From Aliihoeflea sp052435735 (lineage in GTDB: Bacteria; Pseudomonadota; Alphaproteobacteria; Rhizobiales; Rhizobiaceae), in NCBI GenBank assembly GCA_052435735.1, contig JBQVNB010000008.1, forward strand, positions 1-64,000: a stretch of DNA of 64,000 bases, read 5' to 3'. The notes under the pieces were generated by a model, which made no database searches, was not told the DNA's origin, and was given only the letters and a program-made list of their open reading frames with translations. The stretch's first letter is position 1. Each line of letters opens with the position of its first letter. Shown here in pieces: positions 28,873-38,181 of the stretch. A program made the translations under genes and the position numbers.

Positions 28873-30147
28873 ATGTTCATGTCCTTCCGCCCCGTCCTGT
28901 CTCTGCTCTGGGGCACCGCCTTCCTGCTTGCCGGATCGGGCCTGCATGGCCTCATCCTGCCCTTGCGCGGCCAGGCGGAAGGATTTTCGACGACGGCGCT
29001 CGGCCTTCTCGGCACCGCCTGGGCGGTCGGCTTCGTCGCCGGCTGCTACATGGCGCCGCGCCTGGTGCGCAAGGTCGGCCATGTGCGCGCCTACGGCGCC
29101 TTTGCCGCCACCGCCTCCATCGTCGCGCTGATGACCGGCATCTGGATCAACGAATATGCCTGGATCATCCTGCGCATGTTCACCGGCTTTGCCATGGCCG
29201 GCGCGTTCATGGTCATCGAAAGCTGGCTCAACGAACGCTCGTCGAACGAGAATCGCGGCACCGTCTTCGGCCTCTACATGATGGTCACCTACGCCTCGAT
29301 CATGGCCGGCCAGATGGTCGTCGCCTCGGCCGACATCGGCAACGGCTCGCTGTTCATGATGGCCGGCATCCTGTTCTGCGCCTCCCTGATCCCAACGGCG
29401 ATCTCCTCGGCGATGGCGCCGAAGCCATTGCAGAGCGTGTCGCTCGACCTGAAGGGCCTCTACCGCAACTCGCCCGTCGCCTCCGCCGCCTGCCTTCTCG
29501 TCGGCATCGCCAATGGCGCCTGGGGCACGCTCGGCGCGGTCTATGGTGCGCGGATCGGCATCTCGACCTTCGAGATCGCACTGATGATGAGCCTCGTGGT
29601 GCTGGCCGGCGCGCTGGCGCAGATGCCGGTCGGACGCCTGTCGGACCGCATGGACCGGCGCTACGTCCTCGCCGGCGCCGCCGCCGGCTGCGGCGTCATC
29701 GCGCTTTTGATCTTCGTCGCCATGCCCCGCTCGGGCGCCGCCGTCCTCGTCATGACGGCGGCCTACGGCATGCTCGCCTACACGCTCTACTCCATCGCCG
29801 TCGCCCATGCGAACGACCATGCGAGCCCGGAGGATTTCGTCAAGGTATCGGGCGGGCTGCTGCTGCTTTATGGCTTCGGCACCATGATCGGACCGGTGAT
29901 CGGTGCGCCGCTGATGGATTACATGCGCCCCGAAAGCCTGTTCCTGGCGACCGCGCTGCCGCATTTCGTACTGGCCGGCTATACGCTGCTGCGCATCTCG
30001 CGCCGCGCGCCGGTGGCGAGCGAGGACAAGGAGGCGTTCAAGACGCTGCCCTCCGAACGCGCCGTCACGCCGCAGGCGGTGCTGCTCGATCCGCGCAGCG
30101 ACATGGACACGGTCGATCAACCCGAAGAGCGGCAGGACGCCGCATGA
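28873..30147 (+). CDS. MFS transporter (YcaD-like)
   Basis: A 424-aa major-facilitator permease with 12 predicted membrane segments. The loop 2-3 motif region (YMAPRLVRKVGHVR) and loop 8-9 motif (MPVGRLSDRMDRR) are visible. The C-terminal 50 residues are hydrophilic. The substrate is unknown. The gene overlaps the following ArsR regulator by ATGA, implying co-expression and possibly local control. Confidence 0.85.
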   Translation: MFMSFRPVLSLLWGTAFLLAGSGLHGLILPLRGQAEGFSTTALGLLGTAWAVGFVAGCYMAPRLVRKVGHVRAYGAFAATASIVALMTGIWINEYAWIILRMFTGFAMAGAFMVIESWLNERSSNENRGTVFGLYMMVTYASIMAGQMVVASADIGNGSLFMMAGILFCASLIPTAISSAMAPKPLQSVSLDLKGLYRNSPVASAACLLVGIANGAWGTLGAVYGARIGISTFEIALMMSLVVLAGALAQMPVGRLSDRMDRRYVLAGAAAGCGVIALLIFVAMPRSGAAVLVMTAAYGMLAYTLYSIAVAHANDHASPEDFVKVSGGLLLLYGFGTMIGPVIGAPLMDYMRPESLFLATALPHFVLAGYTLLRISRRAPVASEDKEAFKTLPSERAVTPQAVLLDPRSDMDTVDQPEERQDAA

Positions 30148-30407
30148 TGAAGGCCGACGCCTTCGCGGCCATCGCCGACGCCAACCGGCGCCATCTGCTG
30201 GAGGAATTGCGGCGTGGCCCGAAGACGGTCAACGAACTCGCCGAAGGCCTGCCCGTCTCGCGTCCGGCGGTCTCGCAGCACCTGAAGGCGCTGCGCGATG
30301 CCGGTCTCGTCTCGGCCAGGAACGAAGGCACGCGCCGCGTCTACCGCGTCGAGGAAGCGGGCTTCCTGAAACTCAATCTGTGGTTGGACCAGTTCTGGCA
30401 GGCGTGA
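30144..30407 (+). CDS. ArsR-family HTH regulator
   Basis: An 87-aa winged-helix repressor. DNA-recognition helices lie in TVNELAEGLPVSRPAVSQHLKAL, and the wing is ARNEGTRRVYRVE. No cysteine pair for metal sensing is present, so the effector is unlikely to be a thiol-bound metal. It overlaps the MFS gene stop by 4 bases. Confidence 0.85.
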   Translation: MMKADAFAAIADANRRHLLEELRRGPKTVNELAEGLPVSRPAVSQHLKALRDAGLVSARNEGTRRVYRVEEAGFLKLNLWLDQFWQA

Positions 30408-30505
30408 GGCGGGGCCCAAAAACAAAGCCGGCGGCGCTGGCGCCACCGGCAGGTTGCCTCGTCTGATCTGAGCATCGGATCGACCGATGCGCCGAGCGTT
30501 TCCGC

Positions 30506-30685
30506 TCAGTGTCGTGTCGGTTGTGACCGGAGTTTTTCCATTTCGTCCTTCAGGGCCAGCTTTCGCCGCTTCAGGGACGCTATCTCGAGCGGGTCGGCGG
30601 AGGGATGCATCATCACCTCGTCGATCCGGCGTTCGATATCGCCGTGTTTGCGCTGGAGTTCCTGTAGATGGGACGCAAGAGACAT
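30506..30685 (-). CDS. YdcH-family (DUF465) small protein
   Basis: A 59-aa helical hairpin protein of the DUF465 family: HLQELQRKHGDIERRIDE then LKRRKLALKDEMEKL. GGGAG lies 7 bases before the ATG. Divergent from a second DUF465 gene 225 bases away. The function is unknown. Confidence 0.82.
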   Translation of the reverse strand: MSLASHLQELQRKHGDIERRIDEVMMHPSADPLEIASLKRRKLALKDEMEKLRSQPTRH

Positions 30686-30910
30686 TCCGGGCTCTCCCTT
30701 CCTGGTTCCTCGTTTGCGTGCGTTCCGTCCGGCTCCCGGTTGGAACCGGATATGACAGCACGATGACAGTCTGCCATCGCTTTCAAATGCTGTCGAACAT
30801 CTCGTAGTAGCATTTGCTGACGATCCGACATGTGTTATGAATCGCGCACGAGGACTGTGCGTCGCGCGGCCTACTCCCGCGAGCGCGCTCGCTTTCTTTA
30901 GACGGTGAAA

Positions 30911-31114
30911 ATGTCGGAACAGGATCAGGCGGAGATTCGTCTCGAATTTGCCCGGACCAAGCAGGAACATGCGGATTTCGACGCGGCCATAAATGCCATG
31001 ATGAAGGTCGGCTGCGACCCGCTCCAGATCCAGCGCATGAAGAAGAAGAAGCTCGCCCTCAAGGACAGGCTGTCCCAGCTCGAGGACGGCATCATCCCCG
31101 ACATCATCGCCTGA
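30911..31114 (+). CDS. YdcH-family (DUF465) small protein
   Basis: A 67-aa DUF465 protein (RTKQEHADFDAAINAMMKVG then MKKKKLALKDRLSQLE). An in-frame GTG at 30905 would add two residues. It lies 21 bases upstream of purE and could share its transcript. Confidence 0.82.
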   Translation: MSEQDQAEIRLEFARTKQEHADFDAAINAMMKVGCDPLQIQRMKKKKLALKDRLSQLEDGIIPDIIA

Positions 31115-31135
31115 CAGGCCTGACGGAGCATCGCC

Positions 31136-31633
31136 ATGGCCGACCAACGCGCCGAAATCGCCATCATCATGGGCAGCCAGTCAGACTGGGCGACGATGCG
31201 CCACGCGGCCGAGACGCTCGACGCGCTCGGTCTTGCCCATGATTCGCGGATCGTCTCCGCCCATCGCACGCCTGATCGGCTCTATGATTTCGCCAAGAGC
31301 GCGAAGGCGGACGGGTTCAAGGTCATCATCGCCGGTGCCGGCGGCGCGGCACATCTGCCGGGCATGACGGCGGCGATGACGCCGCTGCCGGTCTTCGGCG
31401 TGCCGGTCGAATCGAAGGCGCTGTCGGGCCAGGATTCGCTTCTCTCCATCGTCCAGATGCCGGCCGGCATCCCCGTCGGCACGCTTGCCATCGGCAAGGC
31501 CGGCGCGGTCAACGCCGCGCTGATGGCCGCAGCCGTGCTCGCCCTTTACGACGACGCCCTCGCCGGGCGGCTCGACGCCTGGCGCGACAAGCAGACGAAG
31601 GCCGTCGCCGAACGGCCGAAGGACGAGGCATGA
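31136..31633 (+). CDS. purE: N5-carboxyaminoimidazole ribonucleotide mutase PurE
   Basis: A 165-aa class I PurE, which converts N5-CAIR to CAIR in purine synthesis. The phosphate-binding GSQSDW is near residue 14, SAHRTPD near 42, and the GxGGAAHLPGM loop near 75. It overlaps purK by ATGA. Confidence 0.95.
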   Translation: MADQRAEIAIIMGSQSDWATMRHAAETLDALGLAHDSRIVSAHRTPDRLYDFAKSAKADGFKVIIAGAGGAAHLPGMTAAMTPLPVFGVPVESKALSGQDSLLSIVQMPAGIPVGTLAIGKAGAVNAALMAAAVLALYDDALAGRLDAWRDKQTKAVAERPKDEA

Positions 31634-32709
31634 GCGCGCTCGCGCCGGGCTCGACGATCGGCATCATCGGCGGCGGCCAGCTCGGCCGGATGCTGGCGAT
31701 GGCGGCGGCCCGCCTCGGCTTCCGCACCATCGTGCTCGACCCCGAGGGCGACTGCCCCGCCGCGCAGGTGGCGAACGAGCAGATCGTCGCCGCCTATGAC
31801 GACGCGCACGGGCTGGCGCGGCTGGGAACGGCGTGCGACGTCGTCACCTACGAATTCGAGAACGTGCCGGTGAACGCCGCGCGCAGTCTGGCCGCCGGCC
31901 ACGCCGTCTACCCGCCGCCGCGCGCGCTAGAAGTCGCGCAGGACCGGCTGACGGAAAAGGAATTCCTCAACAAGGCCGGTATCCCGACCGCGCCGTTCCG
32001 CGCCGTCGACAGCGGCGCCGAACTCGCCGAAGCACTCGACATCATGGGCGGCTCGGGCGTCCTGAAAACGCGGCGCCTCGGCTATGACGGCAAGGGCCAG
32101 AAGGTCTTCCGCGACGCCGGCGGCGACCAGACGCACGGCATCTACGAGGGCATGGGCGCCGTGCCGCTGATCCTCGAAGGCTTCGTGCCCTTCGCGACCG
32201 AAATCTCCGTCGTCGCCGCGCGCGGCCAGGGCGGGACGAGCCGCGCCTTCGACCCGGCCGAAAACCTCCACCGCGGCGGCATCCTGAAAAGCTCGACCGT
32301 GCCGGCCAACGTCGCGCCGCAGACCATCGAGGCCGCCCGCGCTGCCACGCTGCGCATCCTCGACGCGCTCGACTATGTCGGCGTCATCGGCGTCGAGTTC
32401 TTCGTCCTCGGCGACGGCTCCGTCATCGCCAACGAAATCGCCCCGCGCGTCCACAATTCCGGCCACTGGACGGAAGCCGCCTGCACCGTCTCCCAATTCG
32501 AACAACACATCCGCGCCATCACCGGCCTGCCGCTCGGCGACCCGAAGCGTCATTCGGATTGCGTGATGGAGAATTTGATCGGGGACGAGGTGGGGATGGC
32601 GGAAGCGCTGCTCGCGGAGCCGGATCTGGTGCTGCATCTCTATGGGAAGAGCGAAGCCCGGCAGGGGCGGAAGATGGGGCATTTTACGCGGGTGATGGCG
32701 CGGGGGTAG
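31630..32709 (+). CDS. purK: N5-carboxyaminoimidazole ribonucleotide synthase PurK
   Basis: A 359-aa ATP-grasp enzyme making N5-CAIR from AIR, bicarbonate and ATP. The N-terminal IGIIGGGQLGRMLAMAA and the ATP-grasp segments KTRRLGYDGKGQ and NEIAPRVHNSGHWT are all intact. It is translationally coupled to purE. Confidence 0.95.
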   Translation: MSALAPGSTIGIIGGGQLGRMLAMAAARLGFRTIVLDPEGDCPAAQVANEQIVAAYDDAHGLARLGTACDVVTYEFENVPVNAARSLAAGHAVYPPPRALEVAQDRLTEKEFLNKAGIPTAPFRAVDSGAELAEALDIMGGSGVLKTRRLGYDGKGQKVFRDAGGDQTHGIYEGMGAVPLILEGFVPFATEISVVAARGQGGTSRAFDPAENLHRGGILKSSTVPANVAPQTIEAARAATLRILDALDYVGVIGVEFFVLGDGSVIANEIAPRVHNSGHWTEAACTVSQFEQHIRAITGLPLGDPKRHSDCVMENLIGDEVGMAEALLAEPDLVLHLYGKSEARQGRKMGHFTRVMARG

Positions 32710-32964
32710 AAGGCAGCGGCTGGTTTCGACCCCATTGTTGCCGTTCAGCTCATTCGCCTCGTGACCCGAAAGCTGCCGTCGTGTACTACGTTCAGCGCAG
32801 CATCGACCGATCACGGCGATATCATCGGTCACGTAAGTCCGATGCGGAAACCGTCAGAGCCAAACTGGACCTCGGCAGACCGACAGACTGACGATGCTCA
32901 CTAGGTCCTCCGATCGGCTGCTAGACGCTATGAGCTTGCGGTTGCGCGCGGCCACAGACTTTGA

Positions 32965-33723
32965 TCAGTCGCCCACACCGATCGGCGCGTGGCCGAGCGA
33001 GAACGAAATGAGGAATCCGGTCCAGTCGTTGACGATGTGCGCACCCGCTGAAACCCAGAGATTCTTCGTCGTGATGTACGCCAATGTCAGTATCACACGG
33101 GCGCTACCGATACCGATGAGCGCTTGCGCCCAGTGCCAGTCGTACGTGGGCAGATGCGCGGCACCGAAGATCAAAGCCGAGACGCCGAGCGCGATGGCGA
33201 TCGAAGTTGATCGCGCCAGATGCCATTTCGAAAAACACAGCCAGAGAACCGCGAGAAAGGTCACGATGCCTAGCATCTCCTCGCCGATGAGCTGCGGCAG
33301 TGTCGGCGCAAGAGCCGCGGCCAGTGCATAGCCCGACATCGAGGACATCAGGTCCACGCGCGGATTAGGGGCGAGTGATCCCACAAGCGATAAGACGAAC
33401 GCGACAACCATCGAACCGACGAGCGTAGCAAGGCCGAACGCCAGCATCAGCCCAAGGTCCTTGAATCTCACTGGACGAAAGAGCGCGCAGCTTGCCGGGC
33501 CTACCACAACCCGCAAGGTCATCAGGGGTATCGACAGAAACAAGAGCGCGGGAATGAAGGTGAAGGGAAAGTCGACCTCGGGGAACTGCGTGAGGGCCAG
33601 AAAGGCAACAAGCAGAGCGCCGTGCAGAACCAGCCACCCTGTCCAGCCAATGGCGACCGGCTTGTCATCGTAGAACGGGAAATCACGCCCTGTTCGGTTC
33701 ATGGCCGTCGTCCGCGCCGCCAT
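32965..33723 (-). CDS. CPBP-family intramembrane glutamic endopeptidase
   Basis: A 252-aa protein with about seven membrane segments and the CPBP/Abi motifs: the glutamate pair in GEEMLG, the FGAAHL histidine, and the distal AGAHIVND histidine. Prokaryotic CPBP proteases process prenylated or bacteriocin-type peptides or confer immunity. The target here is unknown. The start may be the ATG at 33702 (MNRTGR). Intergenic DNA of 255 bases separates it from purK and holds no evident gene. Confidence 0.78.
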   Translation of the reverse strand: MAARTTAMNRTGRDFPFYDDKPVAIGWTGWLVLHGALLVAFLALTQFPEVDFPFTFIPALLFLSIPLMTLRVVVGPASCALFRPVRFKDLGLMLAFGLATLVGSMVVAFVLSLVGSLAPNPRVDLMSSMSGYALAAALAPTLPQLIGEEMLGIVTFLAVLWLCFSKWHLARSTSIAIALGVSALIFGAAHLPTYDWHWAQALIGIGSARVILTLAYITTKNLWVSAGAHIVNDWTGFLISFSLGHAPIGVGD

Positions 33724-33730
33724 AGTTGCG

Positions 33731-34012
33731 TTACTCGGTATACAGCGTCAGAGAGTAACGTGCGGTCTCATTTCGGCGCGCTGCGTTCCGCATCAGGTAG
33801 ACGTCGATGACATAGGTGCCAGTCGACGGGATCGTCAACGATGCGGCGTTGCCGCCCATGGATGAATTGTAGAGGGCCGCGTCGGCTCCAGGTGCCGTGA
33901 CATTGAAATAATTGCTGGAGTTACTCGTATCCAACTGGACACTCAATTTTTGGCCGGCGTTGACGGCCAGCAGATATTGCACGCTTTGGTAGCCGGTTAT
34001 GGTGCTCTCGAT
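33731..34012 (-). pseudogene. 5'-truncated gene for a lysozyme-inhibitor-like exported protein
   Basis: Only the C-terminal part remains: GYQSVQYLLAVNAGQKLSVQL, SNYFNVTAPGADAALY and the terminal MRNAARRNETARYSLTLYTE. This resembles the beta-rich modules of PliG-like/periplasmic proteins common in rhizobia. There is no signal peptide or ATG. Upstream the sequence runs straight into a LysR gene fragment on the opposite strand at about 34013. It therefore looks like a remnant left by a deletion. Confidence 0.65.
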
Positions 34013-34017
34013 GGTGG

Positions 34018-34824
34018 GCGGCCGCGGCGGAACTCGGCGTCACGCAAAGCGCGGTCAGCCATCAGTTGCGGCTTCTATCCACGCTGGTCGGCGAGCGCCT
34101 TTTGCACAAACAGGGCCGCGGGGTAGCCTTGACCGAAGCGGGGAACCGACTGGCTCGAAAGCTCCAACCGGCATTTTCCGATATTGCGCGATCGGTTGGT
34201 GAAGCCATAGGCGGTGCGCGCAACGTCGTGCGGCTCGCGATATGCAGCAGTTTCGGGCCCGGCTGGCTCATTCCGCGCCTGGCAGATTTCTACGCGACCT
34301 CTCCTGCTTTCGATCTGCAGCTTTGCATGTACGCGAGCGATCCCGAACTTACCGACAGAGTCGCTGACGCCTTCGTTACGACCTTGCCGGCCGAGAACGG
34401 GTTTCATTCCATTTTGCTTTGGCGGGAGACCTTGGTTGCAGTGGCGGCGGCCACTACGGGAGCCGCGCATGCCAGGATTACAACTGACCTTCTGCCAGGG
34501 CACCATGGCGATGACTGGAGAGCGTATGACACGCTGTCCGGACGCACGGATGACCCGACCCATCGCTGGATTTTTGCCTCGCACTACCTGTTAGCTCTTG
34601 AGATGGCAAAAGCTGGCCTGGGGGCGGCGCTGGTGCCTGATTTCCTTGCCGCTCGTGATCTGGAACTCGGTGTCGTGCGCTTGCTTGACGATGTCGCTCT
34701 ACCCACGCAGGAGGACTATTATCTGAGCGTGAAAGTGAGCCGACGCAACGAACCTGCGCTGGAAGCGCTGTTCCGTTGGTTCAGGCTGCAGGCTTCCAGG
34801 TCGCCGTTGAAAACCGGAGGTTAG
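34018..34824 (+). pseudogene. 5'-truncated LysR-family regulator
   Basis: The coding frame begins abruptly within the DNA-binding helix-turn-helix (AAAELGVTQSAVSHQLRLLS) with no start codon before it. It then runs through a complete-looking effector domain (RLAICSSFGPGWLIPRLADF to RNEPALEALFRWF). The first 20 or so residues of a normal LysR protein are missing. A TTG inside the helix could initiate a protein without the helix-turn-helix, which would not bind DNA normally. The C-terminal half resembles the GcvA/AmpR branch. Confidence 0.75.
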
Positions 34825-34827
34825 GTC

Positions 34828-35157
34828 ATGAACGCTCGTCGCATTGCGATCGCAGGAAGCTTGGTACTGCTGGCAGGAGGCTGCGCGGCCGGAGCCCAAT
34901 CCATGCAGTCAGGTCCAGTCGGAGCACAGCCGGTGATGGATGAAAGCGTACCAGGGGCGGCGCGCGATGCCTGCCTGCGGAAGGTCTGGCGCACGACCAA
35001 CAGTTCTGATCTTACAATCCTTGAGATGATCTACTCCGAAGCAAATTCGCAGTTGACGATCGGCGTGGGGCCGACCCTTGCCCCTTGGCAGTGCACCGTG
35101 TCGAACCTGGGTGTTGTCACCGCGGTGATGTCCCTGACCGATGAAGGTGCCCTTTGA
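34828..35157 (+). CDS. hypothetical lipoprotein
   Basis: A 109-aa protein with signal peptide and lipobox LAGGC (Cys19). It has a mature domain with a cysteine pair (DACLRKVWRTTN and PWQCTVSNLG) of a kind found in rhizobial envelope proteins. GGAGG lies 6 bases before the ATG. It starts 3 bases after the LysR remnant. Confidence 0.72.
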   Translation: MNARRIAIAGSLVLLAGGCAAGAQSMQSGPVGAQPVMDESVPGAARDACLRKVWRTTNSSDLTILEMIYSEANSQLTIGVGPTLAPWQCTVSNLGVVTAVMSLTDEGAL

Positions 35158-35231
35158 TCACGCCAGCCAGCGCTCCTTGAGCTGGCCTGTTAAAAGCGGC
35201 CATCCGCAATGAGCCGGATGACCGCTCAGCG

Positions 35232-35864
35232 TCAGATTTCAGTTTGCTCAGCGAGGAGCAGTGCGTCCTCGATATCGACACCGAGATATCGAACCGTGTT
35301 CTCAATCTTTGAGTGGCCGAGTAAGATTTGGATGGCGCGGATATTGCCCGTGGCTTTGTAGATCATCGACGCTTTGGTGCGACGGAGCGAATGAGTGCCG
35401 TACTCCTCTGGACGCAAGCCGATCGCGGTCACCCATTCGTCGACCAGACGCGCATATTGCCTAGTGTTCATATGTTGTGAGTGATTGATCCGGCTTGGGA
35501 ACGCATAATCATCGACCATGCCGCCACGCCGCTCGAGCCAAGTGAGAAGGCTGGCTCTGACGTCACTCGTGATCTCGAACTGGACTGGACGACTGGTCTT
35601 CTGCTGCACCACTATGGCGCGTGTCCTGATCGCTGGTCCGACGACTACATCGCTTATCCTGATCTTGACCAGATCACAGCCACGAAGCTTGCTGTCGATC
35701 GCAAGATCGAACAACGCGCGGTCACGTACGCGTCGTTCGCGATCAAGGAAGAACCGAATAGCCCAGATTTGCTTTTGGGTAAACGGTCGCTTGGTGCCTA
35801 CCTTCTTGCCAGCGTTCCAAGGGACACGCTCGCGGTTGGCGTCATCAAAATCAGAATGGCCCAT
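35232..35864 (-). CDS. tyrosine-type site-specific recombinase (short integrase)
   Basis: A 210-aa catalytic-domain integrase without a long N-terminal arm-binding domain. The tetrad is visible: Arg in SKLRGCDL, the HSLRR motif, LGHSKIENT, and the nucleophile Tyr in VRYLG. Small integrases of this kind resemble FimB/FimE-like or orphan rhizobial recombinases. It may have mobilised or rearranged the adjoining broken genes. Confidence 0.85.
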   Translation of the reverse strand: MGHSDFDDANRERVPWNAGKKVGTKRPFTQKQIWAIRFFLDRERRVRDRALFDLAIDSKLRGCDLVKIRISDVVVGPAIRTRAIVVQQKTSRPVQFEITSDVRASLLTWLERRGGMVDDYAFPSRINHSQHMNTRQYARLVDEWVTAIGLRPEEYGTHSLRRTKASMIYKATGNIRAIQILLGHSKIENTVRYLGVDIEDALLLAEQTEI

Positions 35865-36181
35865 GTGAGTTCTCCTCGGCCTTGATTGGCCGAAGATGAA
35901 ACGCGTATAATTTCTGGATATCTGCAGCTTCAGATTAACGGCACAACGATGTCATGAGGCCAAGGGACTATGTCCGCATGGATGGGCCCGCAGCCCGCAA
36001 GCGGACAGGCAGAAATCCACCCCTATGCTGTCACCCTTCGTATTGCAGCATCAGCCCGACTCAGGTTGACAGCCCGCCCGCTCCTCCGCTATGAGCCAGC
36101 GCGACGATTTCAGGCGCGTCCTCGTGGCGCGTCGTGTCATTTGACGCCCGATCAAGGGCAATAAGAAAAACGGGCAGACCG
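35865..36181. other. intergenic region between integrase and rpmJ
   Basis: No coding sequence of more than a few dozen codons looks real. It must carry the rpmJ promoter on the right. The integrase side may hold its recombination site, but no clear repeat was found. Confidence 0.4.
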
Positions 36182-36307
36182 ATGAAGATCAAGAACTCGC
36201 TCAAGGCGCTCAAGGGCCGTCACCGCGAAAACCGCCTCGTGCGTCGCAAGGGCCGCGTCTACATCATCAACAAGTCCAACCCGCGCTTCAAGGCGCGTCA
36301 GGGCTGA
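36182..36307 (+). CDS. rpmJ: 50S ribosomal protein L36 (C-minus type)
   Basis: A 41-aa basic protein beginning MKIKNSLKALKGRHREN and ending NPRFKARQG, the zinc-independent (YkgO-like) L36 variant. The four zinc-binding cysteines of the other L36 form are absent. It is the usual L36 of rhizobia and marks a return to core genome. Confidence 0.92.
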   Translation: MKIKNSLKALKGRHRENRLVRRKGRVYIINKSNPRFKARQG

Positions 36308-36416
36308 TCGCAGGCGGTCCCGTTCGGGACTGCGATCGATGACGTCCGAGGCGGCGCTCGCCGCCTCACGGACAATTCAGTTTGACGTTCCGCATGTCGG
36401 GCATACCATGCCTTGC

Positions 36417-37004
36417 ATGCGGAACGTTTTGCCATGCGCGCTCGCGATTCTCCTTCTCACCGGCTCCGCCCAGGCGGCCGAACCGGCAGAAGAGGCCGCA
36501 GCCCCCGCCGTCGAGCGCTCCGAAAAAGCCTCCATCGACGAGCTGTTCCACGATCTGAAGCGCAGCGGCAACGAAGCGGCGGCAGCGCGCATCGCCAGCC
36601 GCATCCAGCGCGAATGGACCCGCTCGGGCAGCCGCTCGATCGACCTTTTGATGCAATGGGCCGCAGCCGCCATGCAGGCGCGCAAGTTCGACGCCGCGCT
36701 CGACCTTCTCGACCAGGTGGTGACGCTCTCGCCCGATTATGCCGAGGGCTGGAACCGGCGCGCCACCGTCCATTTCATGATGGATAATTACGCGCTCTCC
36801 ATGTCGGACATCGACCGCACGCTGCGGCTCGAACCGCGCCATTTCGGCGCGCTGGCCGGCATGGCGCAGATCCTGCAGCGCTCGGGCCGCAAGGAACCGG
36901 CCTTGAAGGCCTATGAGCGCGTGCTAGATGTCTATCCGATGATGCGCAACGCGCAGGAGCAGGTCGGCACGCTCGCCGACGAGCTGACCGGCGAAGGCAT
37001 CTGA
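36417..37004 (+). CDS. exported tetratricopeptide-repeat protein
   Basis: A 195-aa protein with a signal peptide ending SAQAAEPA, followed by TPR-like helical pairs (QWAAAAMQARKFDAALDLLD, WNRRATVHFMMDNYALSM, AGMAQILQRSGRKEPALKAY). It is probably a periplasmic scaffold. The start at 36417 is chosen to place the signal peptide at the N-terminus. It lies 50 bases before the hydrolase gene and is likely co-transcribed. Confidence 0.82.
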   Translation: MRNVLPCALAILLLTGSAQAAEPAEEAAAPAVERSEKASIDELFHDLKRSGNEAAAARIASRIQREWTRSGSRSIDLLMQWAAAAMQARKFDAALDLLDQVVTLSPDYAEGWNRRATVHFMMDNYALSMSDIDRTLRLEPRHFGALAGMAQILQRSGRKEPALKAYERVLDVYPMMRNAQEQVGTLADELTGEGI

Positions 37005-37054
37005 GCCATCGAGCTTTTCCGCAGCCGCGCGACTCACCGAGGTCCCCGCCCCGC

Positions 37055-38119
37055 ATGAACCTCCTGACCGCCGCCGCGGCTTTCCTGATCGCCCTGATCC
37101 TGGTCTTCGTCGGCGTCACCCGCGTCGGCGCGTGGCTGATCGAGCGGCGCAACCCGCCGATCGGCACCTTCACCACGGTCAACGAAACGCGGATGCACCA
37201 TCTGCACCTTCGGCCCGAGGGCGAGGCCGACCTGCCGCCGGTGCTCTTCATCCACGGCGCGAGCGGAAACCTGCTCGACCAGATGATCCCGGTGCGCGGT
37301 GCGCTGGAAGGCCGCGCCGAACTCCTGTTCCTCGACCGGCCGGGACATGGCTGGTCGGAGCGCGGGCCGGGCAACAACGAGACGCCGTTCGGCCAGGCGG
37401 CGACCATCGCCGCGCTGATGGACGAACTCGACATCGAAGACGCCATCATCGTCGCGCACTCGTTCGGCGCGGCGGTGGCGACGTCGCTGGCGCTCGACCA
37501 TCCGCAAAAGGTGCGCGGGCTCGTTCTGCTGGCGCCGGCAAGCCATCCCTGGCCGGGCGGCGAGACGTCCTGGTATTACGATCTGGCGGCACGGCCGCTC
37601 CTCGGCCGGCTGTTCGTCGAGACGCTGGCGCTGCCCGGTGCCTGGAGCCGCATGCGCGGCGCCTCGCAATGCGTCTTCTCGCCCAACGCCTTGTCCGAAA
37701 CCTACATCGACGAGGCCGCCATCCAGCTTCTCATGCGCCCCGCCACCTTCCGCGCCAACGCCATCGACGTCGCGGGGCTCTATGCCCATGCGGAGATCGC
37801 CGCGCCGCGCTATGGCGAAATCGATGCTCCGACCATCGTCGTTTCGGGTGACCGCGACACCGTCGTCTTCGAGGAAATCCACGCCGCCGGGCTGATCCGC
37901 GACATCCCGCGCGCCGAGGGCGTCTGGGTGCGCAATCTCGGCCACAAGCCCGACTGGGTGGCGCCCGAACTGACCGTCGCGGCGATCGAGAAGCTGGGCG
38001 GCCGCGACGTCGACCTCCAGGCGCTGTCGCTGACCGTGCAGGACCGCATCGCGGGCGACGCGTTCAATGTCGAGACCTGCGCGGACCCCGGCACGCCGCA
38101 GGCGGCGCCCGCCACTTAA
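37055..38119 (+). CDS. alpha/beta-fold hydrolase with N-terminal membrane anchor
   Basis: A 354-aa protein. A membrane segment (residues 4-22) precedes an alpha/beta-hydrolase domain with nucleophile elbow AHSFGA, acid residue in SGDRDTV and His in NLGHKPD. The oxyanion region is FIHGASGN. The substrate is unknown; the C-terminal 40 residues are an extra tail. Confidence 0.85.
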   Translation: MNLLTAAAAFLIALILVFVGVTRVGAWLIERRNPPIGTFTTVNETRMHHLHLRPEGEADLPPVLFIHGASGNLLDQMIPVRGALEGRAELLFLDRPGHGWSERGPGNNETPFGQAATIAALMDELDIEDAIIVAHSFGAAVATSLALDHPQKVRGLVLLAPASHPWPGGETSWYYDLAARPLLGRLFVETLALPGAWSRMRGASQCVFSPNALSETYIDEAAIQLLMRPATFRANAIDVAGLYAHAEIAAPRYGEIDAPTIVVSGDRDTVVFEEIHAAGLIRDIPRAEGVWVRNLGHKPDWVAPELTVAAIEKLGGRDVDLQALSLTVQDRIAGDAFNVETCADPGTPQAAPAT

Positions 38120-38181
38120 CGGATTCTTCTCGCTTTGTGGTCCAGCGTCATTTGACGGGGCAAATTCGGTCGAGACGGGGC

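Noticed and set aside
28804..30120. 438-codon minus-strand frame
   Set aside because: Antisense to the MFS transporter; His/Asp/Arg-rich shadow without family features.
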